From: Apostichopus californicus
Taxonomy: Eukaryota; Echinodermata; Holothuroidea; Aspidochirotida; Stichopodidae
Assembly: GCA_020650975.1 (NCBI GenBank)
Contig: JAIPMN010009064.1
Location: forward strand, 1-20,630
Length of the DNA stretch: 20,630 nt
Reading direction: 5' to 3'
In this document: one piece after another, positions 18,801 through 20,630 of the stretch
Layout of the letters: every line of letters begins with the position of its first letter
Numbering within the stretch: position 1 is the stretch's first letter
Notes under the pieces: generated by a model
The model's database searches: none
The model's input: only the letters and a program-made list of their open reading frames with translations
What the model was told of the DNA's origin: nothing
Translations under genes and position numbers: made by a program

Positions 18801-20027
18801 TATGTAATGTGTACTCTTGGTCGCACTTTCTCTTCAGAAAAGCCAAACCCTCAGGTGCGAAATCTAAGAAGTGTCGTTTTGATAACTCGGGGCCAAATGT
18901 ACTTCAGGCTGTGTCGGACTTCATCGGGCTAAGACCAGTTTTCCAGATGTGCACATACCTTGGGCCCTACGGAAGTAACCATCCTTTACTCTTGTGGAAG
19001 CTCACCAGACTCGGCAAAGTGGTTATGGCTGATGTAAGTGAAATATTTAAACAGGTATAGAGGCATTTGCAGGGCCAGTAGATGACAATGAAATCAAGTT
19101 TACTCTGGAATCTGTGAAGATGTATGCTTGTGTTGTTGAAACTTGTGTCAATCAGAAATTATTGATAATTTATGTAAGCAATTTTTGATATTCATTTACA
19201 GTCAATTTTAATGAGAAATTATTTGACAATGAGATTTTGTTTTTGTACAGATGAAGTCTAAAGATGCTGGAAAGGTTGCTGCCATGGTAAGTGTTGATGA
19301 ATTTTTGTTAGCTATGATTCATGAATCATTAGAATTCAAATTATTAATATAATTTTCACACCAGACAACTTCAAAAAGTGGTAGATGAGAGGTGTCAATT
19401 AAAGGTCGCTGTTGAGATACTTGAGTGAAAGTGGAAGTCTGATGTCGGCATAATTAGCTACAACTGAAATTTTTTGTTGTTGTTTTGCACTGGTTTAACT
19501 AGGATCACTGGAGTATATCATCGGTACCATAAAGTTTGCTCTCAGGTGTATACTCCAGTATATAGTCTGCCTTGTATAGCTACAGCATTACGTAATCTGG
19601 GATTAAATGATACATATCAGATAACTACAGTTCACCCTTTGGGTTCGAGTAAACTACATATTATTCTCTGATTGACGTAGCCGTACCAGTAACCCACTGT
19701 TAAGTTTACCAGTGATCTGTGTAAACTATGTACCTGATACAGTTTAACCTGAACAGGGTGTAACAGTAATCTATCATTCTGTTTACTGACTTTGTCAGCA
19801 ACATGTGATTACATGTGATTGATAACATGCCACAAACGTTGCCTTGATCTTACATCTGTTTCTAATATTGTGACTTTCATCTTCCTGGTGTAACAGGTAC
19901 CTTTGAGAAACAGTCTCCTCTCTGTGATAGAGTCTGTCCTTCTCCCGTCTCTAAGCTTGATGGAGTGTAATGCTTCACTCTCAGAGGAGATGTGGAAACT
20001 ACTCAAGCTATTTCCGTACGAAGTTCG
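810..20027 (+). CDS. THOC2: THO complex subunit 2 (THOC2), 5' part, 14 coding exons, partial at 3' end
   Basis: Join: 810-874, 10190-10263, 10780-10871, 11295-11346, 11958-12028, 12803-12924, 13322-13449, 14251-14411, 14955-15047, 16170-16316, 17003-17175, 18838-19033, 19251-19286, 19897-20027. The 1,541 coding bases stay in frame through every junction and give 513 complete codons. THOC2 is the large helical scaffold of THO, which with UAP56/DDX39B and ALYREF forms TREX. TREX packages nascent mRNA for export in the nucleus and limits R-loops. Human-like blocks occur in order: SWEKHGK, the residues around [49 protein letters not shown] and [13 protein letters not shown]. The covered part corresponds to the N-terminal THOC2 domain. 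The middle and basic C-terminal tail lie outside the window. Start choice: TGA at 780-782 is in frame upstream, and ATG 810 has A at -3 and G at +4. Confidence 0.95.
1166..1268 (+). CDS. Candidate alternative terminal exon after THOC2 exon 1
   Basis: An acceptor-like AATACAG ends at 1165. Splicing exon 1 (which ends with two bases of a codon) to 1166 gives Phe and then an open frame [20 protein letters not shown] and on to a TAA at 1266-1268. The added tail would be about 33 residues and acidic. The phase fits and the codons look protein-like. Against it, the polypyrimidine tract is poor, a phase match has a one-in-three chance, and no polyadenylation signal is obvious. If real it would encode a very short isoform lacking all THOC2 helical repeats. 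Confidence 0.18.
1345..1372. repeat. Perfect 12-bp inverted repeat with 4-base loop
   Basis: CTAAGTAAGTTA and TAACTTACTTAG flank the loop AGCC, forming a perfect stem. Each arm carries a GTAAGT splice-donor-like hexamer, so both strands show a donor consensus here. It lies in intron 1 just after the CpG-rich zone. No flanking target duplication is seen. It could form a hairpin in the pre-mRNA. Confidence 0.6.
2634..2711. repeat. Two-copy 39-bp tandem duplication
   Basis: A 39-base unit beginning CAGCTCTCATATGTGGGT occurs twice head to tail (2634-2672 and 2673-2711) with a few differences. It looks like a recent local duplication inside intron 1. The surrounding 2670-3457 holds nothing else I can support. 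Confidence 0.8.
3458..3614. mobile_element. Long palindromic (foldback or MITE-like) element
   Basis: Outer arms ACAAATAATGAATGGTT (3458 on) and AACCATTCATTATTTGT (ending 3614) are exact reverse complements. Inner blocks also pair: GTGCAAATATTTCAT with ATGAAATATTTGCAC, TGAAAGATG with CATCTTTCA, and GTTCCATTCAAC with GTTGAAATGGAAC. The centre is GAGGCGCAGCAGA. The whole 157 bp can fold into one imperfect hairpin. This structure is typical of a foldback or MITE-type non-autonomous element. I have a general impression that similar palindromes recur in marine invertebrate genomes, but no family is named. No clear target duplication was found, so the true ends may lie further out. Confidence 0.6.
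3615..5920. other. Intron 1 stretch without supported genes
   Basis: AT-rich, CpG-poor intronic sequence. It contains a purine-rich patch (about 4832-4854), C-rich runs near 5640-5662 and an AT-alternating patch (5713-5758). Open frames at 3721-3942 (+) and 5302-5517 (-) show no domain, no splice logic and no compositional shift, so they are not called. Confidence 0.6.
5921..5938. repeat. (TA)9 microsatellite
   Basis: Nine uninterrupted TA units. Similar short TA runs occur at 7975-7991 and near 10880-10891. Confidence 0.9.
6616..6896. repeat. Direct duplication, two ~111-bp copies about 171 bp apart
   Basis: Copy 1 (6616-6726) and copy 2 (6787-6896) share TACAATGTC, GCATCAGCAGAA, GAGAGTCAA, GATAC and TCTCCAATATG in order with scattered substitutions. 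The 60-base spacer is not duplicated, so the copies are offset rather than strictly tandem. Divergence indicates an old duplication or two related repeat insertions. The interval 5939-6615 holds nothing else I can support. Confidence 0.65.
7330..7568 (-). CDS. Candidate antisense terminal exon inside THOC2 intron 1
   Basis: On the minus strand a good acceptor, AATTAATTTTCAG, is followed at 7568 by an open frame of about 79 codons ending in TAA at 7332-7330. An in-frame stop sits just upstream of the acceptor, so the AG falls at the edge of the open frame. The translation is protein-like: it begins with [20 protein letters not shown], continues with a basic middle ([11 protein letters not shown]) and ends GAVLIPI. 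GC and CpG content are higher than in the flanks. I recognise no family. No partner exon with a matching one-base phase was found upstream on that strand, and no AATAAA lies close downstream. The opposite strand is also open at 7364-7579, so direction is not certain. It could be a nested gene's last exon, a decayed mobile-element ORF or chance. Confidence 0.33.
7569..8270. other. Intron 1 stretch without supported genes
   Basis: AT-rich intronic sequence with a short (TA)n at 7975-7991 and TTAATTAA-type palindromes near 7576-7617. The plus-strand frame at 7731-7925 is not supported by composition or motifs. A minus-strand donor-like GAGGAG|GTAACA near 7866 does not give an open frame in the phase needed by the exon candidate at 7330-7568. 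Confidence 0.5.
8279..8742. mobile_element. Non-autonomous hAT-type DNA transposon, 464 bp, with perfect 8-bp TSD
   Basis: Terminal inverted repeats TAAGGTGACCA (8279-8289) and TGGTCACCTTA (8732-8742) are exact complements. They are flanked on both sides by the 8-base sequence CTATAGGT (8271-8278 and 8743-8750). An 8-bp target-site duplication with short TIRs is the signature of the hAT superfamily. The right interior has repeated GGGGAC motifs (8654-8729) that pair with GTCCCC and could add subterminal binding sites. No transposase frame is present, so it would need one supplied in trans. Perfect TIRs and TSD suggest a relatively young insertion. Confidence 0.85.
8751..9420. other. Intron 1 stretch with a possible old repeat
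   Basis: Just right of the hAT-type element, the near-palindrome GCAGGCCAAATCTGGCCTGC (8766-8785) resembles motifs inside old hAT-like repeats, but no ends can be drawn. The minus-strand frame at 8601-8957 straddles the transposon boundary and is therefore treated as chance. Nothing else is supported. Confidence 0.4.
9421..9730. repeat. Direct duplication, two ~105-bp copies about 199 bp apart
   Basis: Copy 1 (about 9421-9520) and copy 2 (about 9620-9730) share GCCATG, GCAAGCTTT, AAGAGAAACAATGTT, ATGTGTGTTGT, ATGGTAAATA and TGAAGT in order. Copy 2 has a short insertion after GTTGTG. The spacing is close to that of the 6616-6896 duplication, but the sequences are unrelated. Function unknown. 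Confidence 0.65.
9731..10189. other. 3' end of intron 1
   Basis: Holds the acceptor and pyrimidine-rich tract (CTTCCCCTTCCCTCTGTCTT, within 10162-10184) of exon 2. A 57-base pseudo-exon with TTTACAG and GTGAGT borders lies at 9998-10054, but it has an in-frame stop in the phase set by exon 1. Confidence 0.6.
10190..10263 (+). CDS. THOC2: THOC2 exon 2 (residues 22-46)
   Basis: The acceptor TCTTTACAG completes codon 22 as Phe. The exon then reads [20 protein letters not shown], matching the FLHLCR stretch that follows WEK in human THOC2. It ends ...GAT G|GTATAT, a donor weaker than the GTAAGT used elsewhere in this gene, and leaves one base (phase 1). A long pyrimidine tract precedes the acceptor. 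Confidence 0.9.
10264..10779 (+). other. THOC2 intron 2 (516 bp)
   Basis: GT-AG intron with a T-rich tract before the acceptor CTATTTCAG. No repeats or genes seen. Confidence 0.85.
10780..10871 (+). CDS. THOC2: THOC2 exon 3 (residues 47-77)
   Basis: Begins by completing Gly from the base left by exon 2, then reads [20 protein letters not shown]. This aligns with the human stretch containing ALYELSYHVIKGNLKHEQ: a leucine-rich helix followed by a GxLK turn. It ends with Ala-Ala at a CA|GTAAGT donor (phase 0). The acceptor follows a T9 tract and a CTATTTCAG. Confidence 0.93.
10872..11294 (+). other. THOC2 intron 3 (423 bp)
   Basis: Starts with a TA-rich patch (10879-10892) and contains a C-rich tract (about 11112-11145). 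No genes or mobile elements recognised. Confidence 0.85.
11295..11346 (+). CDS. THOC2: THOC2 exon 4 (residues 78-94)
   Basis: A 52-base exon reading [17 protein letters not shown]. It matches the conserved MPSILADVFCILDIET segment of human THOC2, and the D-x-E-T continues in the next exon. The acceptor is CTCTCTAG and the donor G|GTAAGC, leaving one base (phase 1). Confidence 0.93.
11347..11957 (+). other. THOC2 intron 4 (611 bp), with G/C-rich repeat fragment
   Basis: About 11601-11680 carries GTAGCTACCAGGGGCAGG followed by a C-run-rich stretch. This resembles the GCGTAGCC ends of the hAT-type element at 18394-18682 and may be a truncated relative. No matching second end or target duplication was found. 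A frame open from 11493 across exon 5 is out of the THOC2 frame and is not called. Confidence 0.5.
11958..12028 (+). CDS. THOC2: THOC2 exon 5 (residues 95-118)
   Basis: Completes Asp, then reads [20 protein letters not shown] and ACK. The DMET block matches DIET, and the [11 protein letters not shown] block matches RDYFTQLVLAC of human THOC2. Acceptor CATGCAG and donor AAA|GTAAGT (phase 0). Confidence 0.94.
12029..12802 (+). other. THOC2 intron 5 (774 bp)
   Basis: Plain GT-AG intron with its acceptor at CTTTCTTCACAG. No repeats, RNA genes or open frames with coding character were found. Confidence 0.8.
12803..12924 (+). CDS. THOC2: THOC2 exon 6 (residues 119-158)
   Basis: Reads [20 protein letters not shown], then [20 protein letters not shown]. 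The order KERLD...TLE...GI and the K-rich VRLKTKL match VLKERLDPETLESLGL and VKIKTKLFYKQQKF of human THOC2. The donor TT|GTAAGT leaves two bases (phase 2). Confidence 0.95.
12925..13321 (+). other. THOC2 intron 6 (397 bp)
   Basis: Plain GT-AG intron with acceptor TTCTCTTGCAG. Nothing else supported. Confidence 0.8.
13322..13449 (+). CDS. THOC2: THOC2 exon 7 (residues 159-201)
   Basis: Completes Phe and reads [20 protein letters not shown], then VELQNK...[25 protein letters not shown] is nearly identical to human THOC2 and is the strongest single diagnostic block in the window. The donor G|GTAAGT leaves one base (phase 1). Confidence 0.97.
13521..14065. repeat. Minisatellite, four ~131-145 bp units in intron 7
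   Basis: Units start at about 13521, 13666, 13797 and 13933 and end near 14065. Each holds RATCTTTGT, GTAATACTATGTTAATCC, a T-rich middle, TTAATTAACTGTGTGTTAAC and TTGGTACTGTA in order. Substitutions and small indels separate the copies. The array fills two thirds of the 801-bp intron 7 and is AT-rich with almost no CpG. Copy number is likely polymorphic. It lies about 185 bp upstream of exon 8, so changes in length should not touch the acceptor. Confidence 0.9.
14251..14411 (+). CDS. THOC2: THOC2 exon 8 (residues 202-255)
   Basis: Completes Gly and reads [20 protein letters not shown], then a HIGH-similarity run ending in [11 protein letters not shown]. It matches GCFNLDPNRVLDVILEVFE and CHILGFKFKFY of human THOC2. 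Acceptor CTGTGTGCAG and donor GTG|GTGAGT (phase 0). Confidence 0.97.
14412..14954 (+). other. THOC2 intron 8 (543 bp)
   Basis: GT-AG intron with acceptor CTCTTTCCAG. The plus frame at 14829-15140 merely extends exon 9 upstream and downstream and is not an independent gene. Confidence 0.85.
14955..15047 (+). CDS. THOC2: THOC2 exon 9 (residues 256-286)
   Basis: A 31-codon exon: [20 protein letters not shown], then [11 protein letters not shown]. It aligns with the human stretch [27 protein letters not shown]: a helix of leucines followed by L-x-D/E-L/V-Y. Phase 0 on both sides, donor TAC|GTAAGT. Confidence 0.95.
15048..16169 (+). other. THOC2 intron 9 (1,122 bp)
   Basis: Holds a T12 run (about 15160-15171), a G13 run (about 15328-15340), a G/C-rich patch (15479-15500) and a C-run (about 16028-16037). 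The minus frame at 15281-15700 (139 codons) spans these runs, is proline-rich because of them, and has no domain or splice logic. I see no gene here. Confidence 0.7.
16170..16316 (+). CDS. THOC2: THOC2 exon 10 (residues 287-335)
   Basis: Reads [20 protein letters not shown], then [17 protein letters not shown] and a charged stretch [11 protein letters not shown]. It matches LLPAD...[21 protein letters not shown] and the following Glu/Lys-rich loop of human THOC2. The charged run is Asp/Lys here and Glu/Lys in human, as expected for a disordered loop. Donor AAG|GTAAAC, phase 0. Confidence 0.95.
16391..16740 (+). mobile_element. tRNA-derived SINE in intron 10
   Basis: The 5' part carries an internal pol III promoter: A box TGGTTAAGTGG (16404-16414) and a perfect B box GGTTCGAGTCC (16440-16450) at tRNA-like spacing. 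Downstream, CACCCAGGTGTATAAATGGGG (16509-16529 region) resembles a conserved central segment shared by SINEs of many marine invertebrates. I recall a Nin-type domain, but that name is uncertain. The 3' end is not sharp; my limit near 16740 is a guess. It is in the same orientation as THOC2. No target duplication could be fixed. Confidence 0.75.
17003..17175 (+). CDS. THOC2: THOC2 exon 11 (residues 336-392)
   Basis: Reads [20 protein letters not shown], then [17 protein letters not shown] and ends ...LMYR plus two bases. [20 protein letters not shown] matches [21 protein letters not shown] of human THOC2 almost exactly, and LLDLMYRK matches ITIEPLYRR. Donor AA|GTAAGT (phase 2). Confidence 0.97.
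17507..17744. repeat. Possible old interspersed repeat in intron 11
   Basis: GC-rich ends stand out from AT-rich surroundings: CAGGGGGGCGGCGG on the left, and on the right a sequence whose complement begins CAGTGGCCTAACAAGGG. Both ends carry GGGGCCC-type motifs (17551-17556 and 17691-17696). The CAG-G-GGC ends are hAT-like, but the flanking octamers do not match, so this is either degraded or not a transposon. The rest of the 1,662-bp intron 11 (17176-18837) holds only this and the MITE at 18394. Confidence 0.3.
18394..18682. mobile_element. hAT-type MITE, 289 bp, with perfect 8-bp TSD
   Basis: The left end CAGGCGCGTAGCCAAGG (18394-18410) and the complement of the right end, CAGGCGAGTAGCAAGG (18667-18682), match apart from one substitution and one indel. 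TGTGTAGT flanks both sides (18386-18393 and 18683-18690). The 8-bp duplication plus CAG-starting TIRs place it with hAT. The interior has a G9 run, a GGGGCAGCCCC motif and a T14 run, and no transposase. It lies 155 bp upstream of exon 12, close to the branch-point zone, and contributes a decoy acceptor (TTTCCCTACAG ending 18647). Confidence 0.9.
18838..19033 (+). CDS. THOC2: THOC2 exon 12 (residues 393-458)
   Basis: Completes Lys, then a basic linker [14 protein letters not shown], then [20 protein letters not shown] and [11 protein letters not shown]. This matches GVPKGAKGSP and [29 protein letters not shown] of human THOC2. The acceptor is TTTCTCTTCAG and the donor GAT|GTAAGT (phase 0). The frame remains open on both sides (18518-19060) because of flanking intron and MITE sequence, but homology begins exactly at the acceptor. 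Confidence 0.96.
19251..19286 (+). CDS. THOC2: THOC2 micro-exon 13 (residues 459-470)
   Basis: A 36-base exon encoding [12 protein letters not shown] between TTTTTGTACAG and ATG|GTAAGT, phase 0 on both sides. It fills the place of the variable charged linker of human THOC2 (the DGSKQEDKEK region) between the IGKSFM helix and the [10 protein letters not shown] helix. Because it is in phase, skipping it would keep the frame, so it could be alternatively spliced. The call rests on splice sites and position rather than conserved residues. Confidence 0.8.
19287..19896 (+). other. THOC2 intron 13 (610 bp)
   Basis: Contains the inverted repeat at 19507-19559 and a tandem ACATGTGATT pair (19801-19820). 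The plus frame at 19474-19671 is not called. The acceptor is GTGTAACAG. Confidence 0.8.
19507..19559. repeat. 11-bp perfect inverted repeat, 31-base loop
   Basis: ACTGGAGTATA (19507-19517) and TATACTCCAGT (19549-19559) are exact complements. They could form a hairpin or be the TIRs of a very small element. No flanking duplication was found. Confidence 0.6.
19897..20027 (+). CDS. THOC2: THOC2 exon 14 (residues 471-513, last exon in window)
   Basis: Reads [20 protein letters not shown], then [20 protein letters not shown] and YEV plus two bases. [24 protein letters not shown] matches human [35 protein letters not shown]. The donor CG|GTAAGG leaves two bases (phase 2). The next exon should begin by completing Arg and continue like YRLYGQWK, but it is not in the remaining 603 bases. 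Confidence 0.97.
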
Positions 20028-20630
20028 GTAAGGAAATATCATTTAAAAGCAAAGGGAGAACTTCAGATAAAACTGAAATATCACCTAAAGAGGCCAATTA
20101 AAAACTTTCTTCATGTCTTGAATGTAAAGGGGGTCAATAGGTTACTATAAAGTTATGTTAAATCTTATATTAAGAAGCTGCCTTTTGAGTAAGTGTGAAA
20201 ATGTAAACTGTGGAAAGAAATTAGAAACAAATGTGTAATAAGAAATGAGTATCTGTTTTCCTGATCAATTTTAAGAAAGTAAATAAGACTCTTCTACCTA
20301 TACATACAGTTTAGAGAAATAAGGATTTTATTTCCCTCACTGAGATGCACTATTAAGTTGTCTAACAAATTTTTCACCCCTGAAAAAGTCCTACAGATAC
20401 ACAATTTGCAATCATTGACAATATACACCCCAGTGATCTATCTTCTCCTTTTACAGTGTGACATTTCATACCAAATGTTAGTAAAAATTTAAACTATTTT
20501 AATTTTGAAAAGTGGGAAAAGTAGTTTTTATCTCAATACATTACATGTATAGAGATGTTGTAACAGTAAGTGGGAATCTCTCCTCTCTAAAAAAAGTTTC
20601 AGCGTCTTCATAAAAAGTTCGTTTTCTCTG
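20028..20630 (+). other. THOC2 intron 14, cut by the window edge
   Basis: Starts with GTAAGG and runs to the end of the window. Candidate acceptors at about 20310 (CATACAG) and 20457 (TTTTTACAG) are not followed by anything like the expected YRLY block in the required phase. So the intron continues past 20630. Confidence 0.8.

Noticed and set aside
18648..18837. Exon 12 extension using the MITE-derived acceptor at 18647
   Set aside because: The added 190 bases are not a multiple of three and would shift the frame before the conserved part. Homology starts at 18838.
18518..19060. 180-codon plus-strand open frame as a separate gene
   Set aside because: Its second half is exon 12 of THOC2 in the correct frame. 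The first half is MITE and intron sequence that happens to be open.
20028..20630. THOC2 exon 15
   Set aside because: Both candidate acceptors are followed by sequence unlike the expected YRLYGQWK block in phase 2.
1..20630. CRISPR array, operon, prophage or bacterial-style gene cluster
   Set aside because: The window is intron-rich animal DNA. No regularly spaced short repeats with unique spacers and no compact ORF series are present.

Overview
This is eukaryotic (animal) nuclear DNA. One recognisable protein-coding gene runs left to right across almost the whole window: the 5' part of THOC2, the largest subunit of the THO/TREX mRNA-export complex. I recovered 14 coding exons (810-20027). 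They join with consistent reading phase, every intron is GT-AG, and together they encode residues 1 to 513 plus two bases of codon 514. Vertebrate THOC2 is about 1,600 residues, so roughly two thirds of the gene lies beyond the right edge. The family was recognised by matching short blocks to remembered human THOC2, in order and without gaps in the exon chain.

The organism is probably a marine invertebrate, and an echinoderm or other invertebrate deuterostome is my best guess. The reasons are the AT-rich introns of 0.2-9.3 kb, long G or C homopolymers, hAT-like elements with GCGTAGCC-type ends, a tRNA-derived SINE, and moderate divergence from human THOC2. The species cannot be settled from the sequence alone.

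Layout: 1-783 is a CpG-rich upstream flank and probable promoter. Exon 1 (810-874) carries the start codon, with an overlapping upstream ORF. Intron 1 (875-10189) takes up 45% of the window. It holds a CpG-rich start, a possible decayed coding stretch, a 26-base hairpin, a 157-bp palindromic element, several local duplications, an isolated minus-strand open frame with exon-like borders (7330-7568), and a hAT-type element with perfect 8-bp target duplications (8279-8742). Exons 2-14 follow from 10190 to 20027. Their introns hold a ~135-bp minisatellite (intron 7), a tRNA-type SINE (intron 10), and a second hAT-type MITE with a perfect 8-bp duplication (intron 11, 155 bp before exon 12).

I see no convincing novel multi-gene system. 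The sequence supports one conserved housekeeping gene in a repeat-bearing locus, plus several small anomalies worth checking, chiefly the antisense exon-like frame in intron 1 and the two precisely bounded transposon insertions.
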